Shown: positions 1 to 6,843 of the stretch, piece after piece
Layout of the letters: every line of letters starts with the position of its first letter
Position numbering within the stretch: the first letter of the stretch is position 1
Source of the DNA: UBA1732 sp045114455
GTDB lineage: Bacteria; Verrucomicrobiota; Lentisphaeria; Victivallales; UBA1829
Direction of reading: 5' to 3'
Length of the DNA: 19,913 bases
Assembly: GCA_045114455.1 (NCBI GenBank)
Contig: JBGUKN010000045.1
Coordinates: 1-19,913 of the forward strand
Notes under the pieces: model-generated
Told to the model about the DNA's origin: nothing
Seen by the model: only the letters and a program-made list of their open reading frames with translations
Database searches by the model: none
Position numbers and translations under genes: made by a program

Positions 1-1
1 C

Positions 2-565
2 GACGTCGACGGGGCCGGCCTGAACGGCGGCAACGGCAGTGGCCTGAACGGCGGCGACGGCTTCGACCTGAACGGCGGCGATGCCGGCTTGCGCGGCGGT
101 GACGGTTTCGGCGATCTGAACGGCGGCGACGGGTTCGACCAGAACGGCCCCGGCGCCTACGGCGAAGACATGAGCAAAACTCCGTACATCGACGGTTTCG
201 GCGCCAGGATCGAAGGCGTCGAGTTCCAGCCGCTGTACTTCCCCTACGACCAGAACACCATTTCCTCCTCCGAGGAATCCAAGGTCGCCGCGGTCGCGCA
301 GTATCTGCTCGGCCATCCCGAGGCGGGCGTCGTGGTGGAAGGCTACTGCGACGAACGCGGCACGGAAGAGTACAACCGCGCCCTCGGCGAACGCCGCGCC
401 CTTGCCGCAGGCGAAATGCTCATCGACATCTACGGCATCGAATCCGCCCGCGTCAAGACGGTCAGCTACGGCGAGGAACGTCCTGCCGTGACCGGCACCG
501 GCGACTCCGTCTGGTCCAAGAACCGCCGCGACGAATTCGTACCCGTGTATCTGAAGAACAACTGA
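2..565 (+). CDS. pal: OmpA/Pal-family peptidoglycan-associated protein, 5'-truncated by the window edge
   Basis: The frame is open from base 2 to the stop at 563-565, so the true start lies left of the window; the internal TTG at 89 is not a credible start because the repeat region continues through it. The C-terminal ~115 residues are an OmpA-type peptidoglycan-binding domain. Visible are the beta-strand around LYFPYDQ, the Pal hallmark EGYCDERGTEEYN followed by LGERRA, then TVSYGEERP and the late NRRDEF (usually NRRVEF). Known Pal proteins are outer-membrane lipoproteins that tether the membrane to peptidoglycan and work with Tol. Upstream of the domain is a low-complexity linker of Leu-Asn-Gly-Gly-Asp-Gly-Phe-like repeats (listed separately). 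The lipobox and signal peptide are not visible. The gene ends in an intrinsic terminator just downstream. Family assignment is secure; the name pal rather than another OmpA-like protein is less so. Confidence 0.88.
   Translation, partial: DVDGAGLNGGNGSGLNGGDGFDLNGGDAGLRGGDGFGDLNGGDGFDQNGPGAYGEDMSKTPYIDGFGARIEGVEFQPLYFPYDQNTISSSEESKVAAVAQYLLGHPEAGVVVEGYCDERGTEEYNRALGERRALAAGEMLIDIYGIESARVKTVSYGEERPAVTGTGDSVWSKNRRDEFVPVYLKNN
17..139 (+). repeat. In-frame tandem repeats encoding [G/D]LNGGDGF units
   Basis: Five imperfect units are visible in frame. They are 17-40 and 41-64 (24 bases each, GGCCTGAACGGCGGC core), 65-85 (21 bases), 86-109 (24 bases, more diverged with TTG CGC) and 110-139 (30 bases). 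They encode variants of Gly/Asp-Leu-Asn-Gly-Gly-Asp-Gly-Phe and form the linker before the OmpA domain. More units may lie left of the window. The Gly/Asp/Asn content is reminiscent of calcium-binding beta-rolls, but the spacing does not match the RTX nonapeptide exactly. Confidence 0.85.
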
Positions 566-594
566 TCCGGACGGACGGTCTTCATTCGAACATG

Positions 595-630
595 AATCCG
601 GGTACAGGCGACTGCTGCCCGGATTTTCTT
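595..630 (+). terminator. Intrinsic terminator after the Pal-like gene
   Basis: A perfect 8-base stem AATCCGGG (595-602) / CCCGGATT (618-625) has a 15-base loop that can pair further (CAG/CTG), and it runs into TTTTCTTTTC. It lies 30 bases after the stop at 565. It overlaps the ATG at 592, which argues against that ATG as the truA start. Confidence 0.75.
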
Positions 631-637
631 TTCAGGC

Positions 638-642
638 AGGAA
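638..642 (+). promoter_or_regulatory. Ribosome binding site deciding the truA start
   Basis: AGGAA at 638-642 lies about 9 bases before the ATG at 652. The in-frame ATG at 592 has no comparable site and sits inside the terminator hairpin, so 652 is preferred. Confidence 0.6.
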
Positions 643-651
643 CGGAATCCG

Positions 652-1527
652 ATGACCTCGCAGGACGAAACAGAATCCGCCGGAGCGGACAACGCCGCCC
701 CGTCCGTTCCCGCATCCGTTCCAGCCGCCCGGACGACGTTCAAAATGGAGCTGTCGTTCGACGGTACGGCATATCATGGCTGGCAGCGTCAGCCGAACGG
801 CATTACGGTGCAGGAAGTGATCGAAGAGAAACTGTACCGGCTTTTCGGCGAACGCGAATTCATCAGGATCCAGGGCAGCAGCCGCACCGACGCGGGAGTC
901 CACGCGCTCGGCATGGTGTGTTCCTTTTCCGCCCCGCCGTCGCCGTACATCCCTGACTGGAAACTCAAGAAGGCGATGAACCGCCTGCTGCCGGACGACA
1001 TCCGCGTCAGGAGCGCCGAGGTCGTGAAGGACGGTTTCAACGCCCGGTTCGACGCGCTCGCCAAGTCCTACGTCTATGTCGTCAACACCGGCGACATCAA
1101 CCCGTTCAGCGGGCGGTATTCGTGGCACATGGAGGATATGACGGAGACCGATGCCCTGCGCGAGGCGATCGGGCATGTCGAGGGACGGCACGATTTTTCC
1201 ACGTTCACGGTCGAACGCGGCAAGATCGACGACCCCGTGCGCACCATCCTCCGAACCGAGATCGTCACGTTCGGCCCGCTCGTCTGCATGTATTTTCTCG
1301 GCACGGGTTTCCTTTATAAAATGGTCCGCAGCATGGTCGGCGCCCTGATGTTCGTGGGGCGCGGACGCATGACGCCGGACGAGTTCCGCGGCATCCTGCT
1401 GGCCTGCGACCGCGCGGCATGCAAGGACACCGCGCCCGCCCGCGGCCTTTTCCTCAAACAGGTCTTTTACGAGCCCGACGCATGGCTGGACGACATCCCG
1501 TCGCGTCCGCCGTTCTGGATCGCCTGA
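652..1527 (+). CDS. truA: tRNA pseudouridine(38-40) synthase TruA
   Basis: TruA converts uridines 38-40 of the tRNA anticodon stem to pseudouridine in the cytoplasm. From the ATG at 652 the protein has 291 residues. It has a ~30-residue Ala/Pro-rich leader that is not part of the family core, then the start motif LSFDGTAYHGWQRQPNG (34-50). The catalytic motif GSSRTDAGVHA carries the nucleophilic aspartate at about residue 80. Later family motifs visible are FNARFDALAKSYVY, the HDFSTF-type segment and GTGFLYKMVRSMVGAL near the C-terminus. The ATG at 745 (KMELS) would give a more usual length and is the main alternative start; I prefer 652 for its ribosome binding site. The gene follows the Pal terminator and lies 57 bases before the ABC-like gene, so those two may be co-transcribed. 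No good promoter is visible. Confidence 0.95.
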   Translation: MTSQDETESAGADNAAPSVPASVPAARTTFKMELSFDGTAYHGWQRQPNGITVQEVIEEKLYRLFGEREFIRIQGSSRTDAGVHALGMVCSFSAPPSPYIPDWKLKKAMNRLLPDDIRVRSAEVVKDGFNARFDALAKSYVYVVNTGDINPFSGRYSWHMEDMTETDALREAIGHVEGRHDFSTFTVERGKIDDPVRTILRTEIVTFGPLVCMYFLGTGFLYKMVRSMVGALMFVGRGRMTPDEFRGILLACDRAACKDTAPARGLFLKQVFYEPDAWLDDIPSRPPFWIA

Positions 1528-1584
1528 TTCGGAGCAGCTCATCCGGTCAATCCGCACACTTTCAGCATAAGGAACCGAAACGAC

Positions 1585-2706
1585 ATGAACACAGAAGAAA
1601 ACAATTCCGCCGCGCCGATCCTGGCGGCACGCAGGATCAGCATGCAGGACCGTTACAGCATGGAACGTCTGCGCGATCTCACCCTCGAGATCCGCAAAGG
1701 CGAAGTCGTCGCACTGATCGGCGCGTCCGAACCCGGCAAACGGCTTCTTCTCCGTTGTCTGGACCTGCTGGAGCAGCCGGAGGGCGGCAATGTGGAAGTG
1801 AACGGCGAACCTGTCCTGTGGCGTCATGGCGGTGCGGACCGCGCCCGCAGGACGATCGGGATGGTCCTTTCCCGCGAGTCGCTGTTCCTTAACCTGGACG
1901 TCCTGGGAAACATGACGATTGCTCCTTCCGACGTCGGGAAAGAAGACGAGTGGGTGATCGTCGAACGCGCAAAAAAGATGTTGAGCTTCGCCGGTCTTTC
2001 CGGCGTGTCCGATGCGATGCCGATCAACCTTACCGCGGGACAGCGCCGCCGTCTGGCCATCGTGCGCGCGCTGATGCTCCAGCCCCAGATCCTGCTGATC
2101 GAGGATCCCGGCGCGGATTTGCTCCCGGAGGAAAGAAACGAGGTCTATTCCCTGATCCGCTCCGTCGTGAAGACCGGCATGACGATCCTGTTTTCGACCC
2201 GCGATCTGGATTTCGTGCGTGAGATCGCCACGAGGGTCGCCTTTATGGTGGACGGCATGATCCGTGAAGAGGGGACGCCGGAAGAGGTGCTGAACCATCC
2301 TCAATACGACCGGACGCAGTCGTTTGTGCGGAAGAACACCGGGTTTTACCGTGAACTCAATGCCCGTGTATTCGACGATTATGAATTCGTCGGCGCGATC
2401 GAGGTTTTTGCCGCGGGGAAGTTTGTCCCGGCTGAAAAGCGGCATGTCATGTGCAATGCGCTGAAGACGTTTCTTGTCAGAATGCTTTTCCCGCATGTCA
2501 GCAGGGTCATCCTGACGCTTGATGTGAAGCCGGGAAGCGAAGAAGTCGTTGCGACCGTGCAATATCCGGGAAGCGCTTTCGATCCTCTTACGCAAGGCTC
2601 CGGCGAGAACGAGGACGCCGCGAAAGCGGAGCTCGTCGGGCTTGCCAAATCCGTGAAATACCGTCTGCCGACAGCAGGGAAAAACGAAGTCGTTATCGTC
2701 TTCTGA
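1585..2706 (+). CDS. Degenerate ABC-transporter ATPase (GlnQ-like) with extra C-terminal domain
   Basis: 373 residues, preceded by AAGGAA (1569-1574). Residues ~11-250 follow the ABC ATPase fold of polar-amino-acid (GlnQ-type) importers, but the motifs are altered. The Walker A is GASEPGKR (46-53), ending in Arg instead of Ser/Thr. The Q-loop Gln appears replaced by Ser96. The signature is LTAGQ (149-153). The Walker B reads LLIEDP (170-175), with the usual Asp-Glu order swapped, and the H-loop His is Arg206 (STRD). This suggests a protein that may bind but poorly hydrolyse ATP, or a regulatory pseudo-ATPase. Residues ~250-373 are not part of a normal ABC ATPase. The order NALKTFLVRM, then VQYPGSAFDPL, then a final SVKYRLPTAGKNEVVIVF recalls the RsbW/GHKL (HATPase_c_2) fold, with its ATP-binding boxes also degraded. 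That fold match is inference. No permease or binding-protein gene is adjacent, so a transport role is not supported by context. Confidence 0.8.
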   Translation: MNTEENNSAAPILAARRISMQDRYSMERLRDLTLEIRKGEVVALIGASEPGKRLLLRCLDLLEQPEGGNVEVNGEPVLWRHGGADRARRTIGMVLSRESLFLNLDVLGNMTIAPSDVGKEDEWVIVERAKKMLSFAGLSGVSDAMPINLTAGQRRRLAIVRALMLQPQILLIEDPGADLLPEERNEVYSLIRSVVKTGMTILFSTRDLDFVREIATRVAFMVDGMIREEGTPEEVLNHPQYDRTQSFVRKNTGFYRELNARVFDDYEFVGAIEVFAAGKFVPAEKRHVMCNALKTFLVRMLFPHVSRVILTLDVKPGSEEVVATVQYPGSAFDPLTQGSGENEDAAKAELVGLAKSVKYRLPTAGKNEVVIVF

Positions 2707-2745
2707 CCGGAAGATACAAACGCCAGTCCTGAATGTGGAAGAATG

Positions 2746-2806
2746 CGGACATTTGTCCGTATGTCCACCTGTCGCCTGGCCGTCTTTTTCCGCAATGCGG
2801 CGACAG
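2746..2806. repeat. Two inverted repeats in the convergent intergenic region
   Basis: Between the ABC-like gene and the convergent nitroreductase gene there is CGGACA (2746-2751) / TGTCCG (2754-2759), and CTGTCGCC (2769-2776) / GGCGACAG (2799-2806) with a 22-base loop. Neither is followed by a T-run on either strand, so they may be RNA 3'-end structures or Rho-type ends rather than classic intrinsic terminators. Confidence 0.4.
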
Positions 2807-2821
2807 ATGCGTCGTCTGCGA

Positions 2822-3631
2822 TTACGGTCTGATGACCCGGTAAGGCTCGGGATCGGTTGCGCGCGGATACTCTACGGCGGGAGGGCCGAACAGCATCACG
2901 GCGCCGACCTTGTATCCGGGCGGGAGATGAAGCAGCAGGCGCATGCCTCGGTTCAGCGTGAACGCATAGTAGGCGAATCCGCACCAGCATGTGCCGACGC
3001 CGAGGCTCTGCGCGTAAAGGTCGAACTGCGTGAGCGCGATGGAGGCGTCGAATCTGCCGCAGGGGGCGTCCTTCGGCGAGGCGACGACGATCATGTGCGG
3101 GGCGTTGCGGAACACGAAATCACTGCCGCCGAGCATGGCGTTTTCGAATCGTTTGTACCCCGGGTAGACGATCTTCATGATGCCGGTTTTGATGAGGAAT
3201 CGCGTGATCTTCAGCATGCGCGCGTGGAACGGCTCCATTTTCGCGAGGTCGTCGATGATCGTGAAGACCAGCCGGTGGTCGTTGCATCCGGTCGGGATCC
3301 AGCGCAGAGAGTCGATCAGCTTTTCCATGATTTCAGGCGGGAGATTTTCCTGTTTGTAGGAGCGGATGCTGCGGCGCTGGCGGATCAGGTTCATCATGTG
3401 CGCCTCGTCGGGCAGGGGGCCTGCCGGGACGCAGTTTTCCGGAGCGTGACTGTCGCAAGAGAGCGCGCCTGCCGGGCAGACGGCGAGGCAGTGCTGGCAG
3501 TGCATGCAGTAGCGTTCGGACTGTTCCGGGACGGACGGAACGCCTCCGGGCGTGCGGCGGATGACCTGGACCACGCAGTCGGCGGCACAGCGGCCGCAGC
3601 GCGTGCATTTGGATGCGTCGACGGAGATCAT
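2822..3631 (-). CDS. Nitroreductase-family FMN oxidoreductase with N-terminal 2x[4Fe-4S] ferredoxin domain
   Basis: 269 residues. The N-terminus carries two classic CxxCxxCxxxC clusters, C9/C12/C15/C19 and C42/C45/C48/C52, which would ligate two [4Fe-4S] centres. The rest is a nitroreductase domain beginning NLIRQRRSIRSYKQENLPPEI (81-101). It includes the RRSIR flavin-phosphate contact, the conserved GCNDHR segment, and the C-terminal GVGTCWCGF and GYKVGAVMLFG regions. Such fusions are common in anaerobes and are thought to pass electrons between ferredoxin-like centres and FMN for reduction of an unidentified organic substrate; the substrate cannot be read from the sequence. The gene sits directly downstream of the V-ATPase operon terminator on the same strand. 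AAAGG lies just before the ATG. No clear promoter of its own is seen, so it might also be served by read-through. Confidence 0.9.
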   Translation of the reverse strand: MISVDASKCTRCGRCAADCVVQVIRRTPGGVPSVPEQSERYCMHCQHCLAVCPAGALSCDSHAPENCVPAGPLPDEAHMMNLIRQRRSIRSYKQENLPPEIMEKLIDSLRWIPTGCNDHRLVFTIIDDLAKMEPFHARMLKITRFLIKTGIMKIVYPGYKRFENAMLGGSDFVFRNAPHMIVVASPKDAPCGRFDASIALTQFDLYAQSLGVGTCWCGFAYYAFTLNRGMRLLLHLPPGYKVGAVMLFGPPAVEYPRATDPEPYRVIRP

Positions 3632-3662
3632 GTTGAACCTTTAAAATATTTATGGAAAAAAC

Positions 3663-3702
3663 GGAAAAAAGGCTCCGCACCGGATCGCGGGTACGGAGCC
3701 TT
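3663..3702 (-). terminator. Intrinsic terminator of the V-type ATPase operon
   Basis: Read on the minus strand, AAGGCTCCG pairs with CGGAGCCTT (plus-strand 3694-3702 and 3669-3677, 9 bp, 16-base loop), followed by a run of T (A at 3665-3670 on plus). It lies about 25 bases after the stop of the K subunit. Confidence 0.85.
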
Positions 3703-3727
3703 GCGTGTTACGGGAACGGATCGCCGC

Positions 3728-4291
3728 TCAGAAGGAGTTGAGCAGGACGATCGAAAACGCGAGCACGAAGATGGCGACGGTCTCGACGATACCGAGCGCC
3801 ATCAGCTGGTTCGCGAAGCCCTTTCCGGTCTCGGCGAAGGCGTCGCAGGCCGCAGCCGCGCTGATGCCCTGCCAGAGGGCGGAAATGCCCATGGCGATGC
3901 CGGCGAGGACGCCGACGAGCGAGTAGACGATCCAGTTGCCGGAGTTGGTAGCGGTCAGGATGTCGTTCGCGCCGCCCATCACGATGAACATCACGATCAT
4001 GCCGTAGATGGTCTGGGACAGCGGGGCGCCGGCGAAGATCAGCAGCTGGAACGGAGCGGGCTTGTTCTGGGCATAGCATTTCTTCCACGCGCCCATGGCG
4101 GCGCAGGCGGCGGAACCGCAGCCGTAGGCGGAGCCGATGGCGGCGAAGCCGATGGAGGTGAACGCCGCGGCGTAGATCAGGGCCTTGTGCTCGAAGAAGG
4201 GCAGGTTCGGGGTGACGATCTCCTGTGCGGCGTCGGCCGCCTGGGCGAGGACCGGGGTGACGTTTGCGAGGGTGTCAAGAAGCAGACTCAT
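3728..4291 (-). CDS. atpK: V-type ATPase subunit K (rotor ring proteolipid)
   Basis: This is the membrane rotor subunit that carries the coupling ion. At 187 residues it has four hydrophobic helices arranged as two duplicated hairpins (starting ~36 and ~119), preceded by a ~35-residue extension with its own hydrophobic stretch. The first hairpin has APLSQTIYG, with Ser92 and Gln93 where Enterococcus NtpK has Thr64-Gln65. The second has WQG with Gln141 and GIVETVAIF with Glu170. The 29-residue spacing between Gln141 and Glu170 equals that between Gln110 and Glu139 in NtpK. Only one carboxylate is kept per two hairpins, as usual in V-type rings. AGGAG precedes the ATG. It is the last gene of the operon, 43 bases after the I subunit and just before the terminator. 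Confidence 0.95.
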   Translation of the reverse strand: MSLLLDTLANVTPVLAQAADAAQEIVTPNLPFFEHKALIYAAAFTSIGFAAIGSAYGCGSAACAAMGAWKKCYAQNKPAPFQLLIFAGAPLSQTIYGMIVMFIVMGGANDILTATNSGNWIVYSLVGVLAGIAMGISALWQGISAAAACDAFAETGKGFANQLMALGIVETVAIFVLAFSIVLLNSF

Positions 4292-4334
4292 GGTTGTTTC
4301 TCCTGTTGAGTTTCTTTGTTTTTATATGTTATGG

Positions 4335-6230
4335 TTAGTTGTTGTTTTGTCTGGCGGAGAAAGGCTTGAATTTGAATCCGGACCACTGGAGACCCATGTG
4401 GTTGGAGAATTCGAGCGTGTTCAGGCGGACGGCGTGGACGAGCACGCCGAGGAAGCCGAGCGCGAGGTTCAGGATGTGTCCGGCGACCGCGACGAGGATC
4501 AGCAGGATGAATCCGCAGATCACGCACTTGTCGGCGAGGGCGTCCTTGACCATCAGGCCCATCGCGTTGAATTTCTGCGCGATGTACATGCCGGAGAGTC
4601 CGACCGCGAAGAGACGGATGTAGGACAGCACGTCCGTGAAGCTGCCGATCATGTCGAACGGCAGGTTCAGCGCCGCGGCCGGGCGGATCGTGACGACGAT
4701 GATCACGGCGGCGGCGATGTAGACGTACACGCCCCAGGACGGGAATGTGCCGCTGAAGACGATGAGTCCGACCGCGAGCAGGAAGTTCGCGAAGATCATC
4801 AGCGCCCAGCCGATGTTGGAGAATTCGCGCCAGTCCTTGCGGATGCCCGTGAAGAAGCGCACGATGTGCGCGCTCATCAGGTGGAGCATCGCCAGCAGGA
4901 AGCAGAACCACTGCGTGAGCTTGTTCGGGAAGCCGTCCCAGAAGCGGGCGGCTTCGTCCGGGGTCATCTTCGATACGTCGATGCCGTAGAAGCCCACGAA
5001 CTTATGGGCGGCGGCGCTGTTCGCCGGATCCGTGATCATGCTCCAGCCCTGCATCCAGCCGGGCAGGATGTCCTTCGGCAGTCCGAACCAGGCGCCGTTG
5101 AGCCAGCCCCAGATGAACGTGAAGGACGCGAGGAAGACCAGCAGGACGAGCGGGAGGCGCGCCGCTTTCTTCGCGTGGAGCGCGATCAGGCCGACCGTCC
5201 CGGCGATGAGCATCAGCGCGCCGTATCCGGCGTCGCCGAGGATCATACCGAAGAAGATCGGGAAGAAGAAAAAGAAGAACATGTTCACGTCGCTCTCGCG
5301 GTAGCCGGGCGAGATGCCGACGAAATCGAACAGCGGGTCCAGAACGCTCAGGAAGCGCGGCTTTTCGATGTAGGTCGGGACGTTCTGGTCGTCCTCCGCG
5401 GGATCGTCGATCTGAAGCGCCCAGCCGTTTTTCACGGCGGCTTCCTTCAGCTTTTCGATGCGCGTGACCGGGACGTAGCCCTGGAGATAGGCGATCGCGC
5501 CGGATTGTTCCATGCCGTCGCGTGCCGTGGCGAACTCCAGCTGGTTGCGGAGCGCGGCGAGCCTGGCCTCCATGCGCGGCAGAAGCGCTTTCGCCGCGGC
5601 GATGGCGGCGTCGGCGTCCCTGATCGCGGCCTGGCAGCCGGCAAGGGCTTCCTGCGCCTCGGAGAGCGTTTCTTCGGGCAGGGCGACCGGGTCGAACGCG
5701 CCTTCCTCAAGCGGAGCCTCGGAGACGAGCGCGTAATGGACCATGTTCTTGTCCATCCGGATCACTGAAACGGCGGCGTCCGCGGGGAATGCGTCTTCCT
5801 TTTTGCGCTGGTCGAAGAGGTTGCGCGGGGTGGCGCACAGCGTGACGTACACGCCTTTTTCCTGAAGTTTCGCGATGGCGGAACGGTCGAATTCGCCCCA
5901 CGGCGCAAGGAGATTCAGGTCGTGCTGAAGGCGTTCCTGCTCCTTGAACGCGGCGATTTTGCCGGAGATCAGCTTCGATGCGCAGGCGACGAGTTCGTCG
6001 TCGGCGACTTCCGGCGCGGCGGGCGGATTCTTCATCGCCGGGGCGCTGCGGACGATGCCGATCACACGTTCGCACTCTGTAAGCTGCGCGGAAACGGAGG
6101 CGACGTCCTTCGTGGCGGGCTGCGCGGTATGGCAGAGCTGCATAAGCTCAAGCCCGGCGAGCGCGTCGACCGCGGCGGAGCGGTCCTGCTCCAGGCAGAG
6201 GAGCGTAACAAGTTTCATGGGGATGATCAT
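4335..6230 (-). CDS. atpI: V-type ATPase subunit I (a-subunit, membrane stator/ion channel)
   Basis: 631 residues from the ATG at 6230. The N-terminal half (1 to ~300) is the cytoplasmic, partly coiled-coil arm that contacts the peripheral stalks. The second half holds about seven to eight membrane helices. Family motifs are the start MIIPMKLVTLLCLE, ISPGYRESDVN followed by a run of six Phe, FFGMILGDAGYG, and VLSYIRLFAVGLSG containing the essential channel arginine. The C-terminal ARL-like segment VHAVRLNTLEFSNH leads into GFKFKPF. The start is well determined: ATGA overlaps the stop of subunit D by four bases, AGGAG lies upstream, and typical family members begin MI-PMK. The long in-frame extension further upstream is basic shadow sequence of subunit D and not protein. 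Confidence 0.95.
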   Translation of the reverse strand: MIIPMKLVTLLCLEQDRSAAVDALAGLELMQLCHTAQPATKDVASVSAQLTECERVIGIVRSAPAMKNPPAAPEVADDELVACASKLISGKIAAFKEQERLQHDLNLLAPWGEFDRSAIAKLQEKGVYVTLCATPRNLFDQRKKEDAFPADAAVSVIRMDKNMVHYALVSEAPLEEGAFDPVALPEETLSEAQEALAGCQAAIRDADAAIAAAKALLPRMEARLAALRNQLEFATARDGMEQSGAIAYLQGYVPVTRIEKLKEAAVKNGWALQIDDPAEDDQNVPTYIEKPRFLSVLDPLFDFVGISPGYRESDVNMFFFFFFPIFFGMILGDAGYGALMLIAGTVGLIALHAKKAARLPLVLLVFLASFTFIWGWLNGAWFGLPKDILPGWMQGWSMITDPANSAAAHKFVGFYGIDVSKMTPDEAARFWDGFPNKLTQWFCFLLAMLHLMSAHIVRFFTGIRKDWREFSNIGWALMIFANFLLAVGLIVFSGTFPSWGVYVYIAAAVIIVVTIRPAAALNLPFDMIGSFTDVLSYIRLFAVGLSGMYIAQKFNAMGLMVKDALADKCVICGFILLILVAVAGHILNLALGFLGVLVHAVRLNTLEFSNHMGLQWSGFKFKPFSARQNNN

Positions 6231-6835
6231 GCTGCAGGCTCCTGAAGTTTTTTCTTGGCGATCTTGGACCGCGCGACCGCGGCGATGTCGTTGTCGGAGA
6301 TGGAGATCTGGATGAGGCGGATGTTTTCCTTTGCCTCGGGGATCTTCACCTTTTCGAAGAGGTTGACGCGCTGCGTGGTGACGCGGAGCTCCTGGACGAT
6401 CAGCCGGTTCTGCTCTCGGATGATGTCGCGTTCGATGCGGAGCTCGACGATGGCCTTGACTGCCTCGACGCCGTCGTCGATCCAGGGATCGGCGGAGAAG
6501 AGGTCGTAGGGGTCGAGCTCGAAGTCCGTCGAATGGTAGACCGGGACGTTCACGCCTGCGATGTTCTCGTATTCGCGGTTGACCTTGCGGATACGGAGCT
6601 TTTCGGCGATGAGCGAGGCGGCGTCGGCGTCGCCGAAGAGCATGGTCCATTCGGCGAGTCTGGCGACAGCCTCCTTTTCCTTGCGTTCGTTGGCGGCGAT
6701 CCGCTCGGCGCAGAGCCTGATCTCGAGCTGGAGCTGCTGTTTCTTGAGCTGGAGCGTGGGGAGGAAGCGGGTGAACTGCTTCAGCTGATCCCTCTGGCGT
6801 TTCAGCTCGGTCTTTGTGAATTTGATCTTTGCCAT
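6227..6835 (-). CDS. atpD: V-type ATPase subunit D (central rotor stalk)
   Basis: 202 residues from the ATG at 6835. It forms the coiled-coil central shaft turning inside the A3B3 head. The start MAKIKFTKTELKRQRDQLKQF and the following FLPTLQLKKQQLQLEI are characteristic of the family, and the C-terminal third returns as a second long helix (IKAIVE-like VEAVKAIVELRIERDII, then LRVTTQRVNLFEKVKIPEA). A TTG at 6847 would add four residues, but it overlaps the stop of subunit B and gives an atypical N-terminus, so the ATG is preferred. The 3' end overlaps the I subunit by four bases. Confidence 0.94.
   Translation of the reverse strand: MAKIKFTKTELKRQRDQLKQFTRFLPTLQLKKQQLQLEIRLCAERIAANERKEKEAVARLAEWTMLFGDADAASLIAEKLRIRKVNREYENIAGVNVPVYHSTDFELDPYDLFSADPWIDDGVEAVKAIVELRIERDIIREQNRLIVQELRVTTQRVNLFEKVKIPEAKENIRLIQISISDNDIAAVARSKIAKKKLQEPAA
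6239..6243 (-). promoter_or_regulatory. Ribosome binding site deciding the subunit I start
   Basis: On the minus strand AGGAG lies 8 bases before the ATG at 6230, inside the end of the subunit D gene. This fixes translation of the I subunit at the ATGA overlap and rules out the upstream in-frame ATG at 6650. Confidence 0.7.
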
Positions 6836-6843
6836 GGGGCAGG

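Noticed and set aside
17..139. RTX-type calcium-binding nonapeptides in the Pal-like protein
   Set aside because: The GGxGxDxUx spacing is not kept from unit to unit; only a loose resemblance.
466..2595. 709-residue open frame on the minus strand opposite truA and the ABC-like gene
   Set aside because: Arg/His/Asp-rich composition without family motifs, lying exactly opposite two well-supported genes; a GC-rich antisense shadow.
2735..4309. 524-residue plus-strand frame opposite the nitroreductase and subunit K genes
   Set aside because: Low-complexity acidic/basic product, crosses the operon terminator and two confirmed genes on the other strand.
4185..5768. 527-residue plus-strand frame opposite subunit I
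   Set aside because: Composition of almost only charged residues, Val and Ala; no motif; mirrors subunit I codons.
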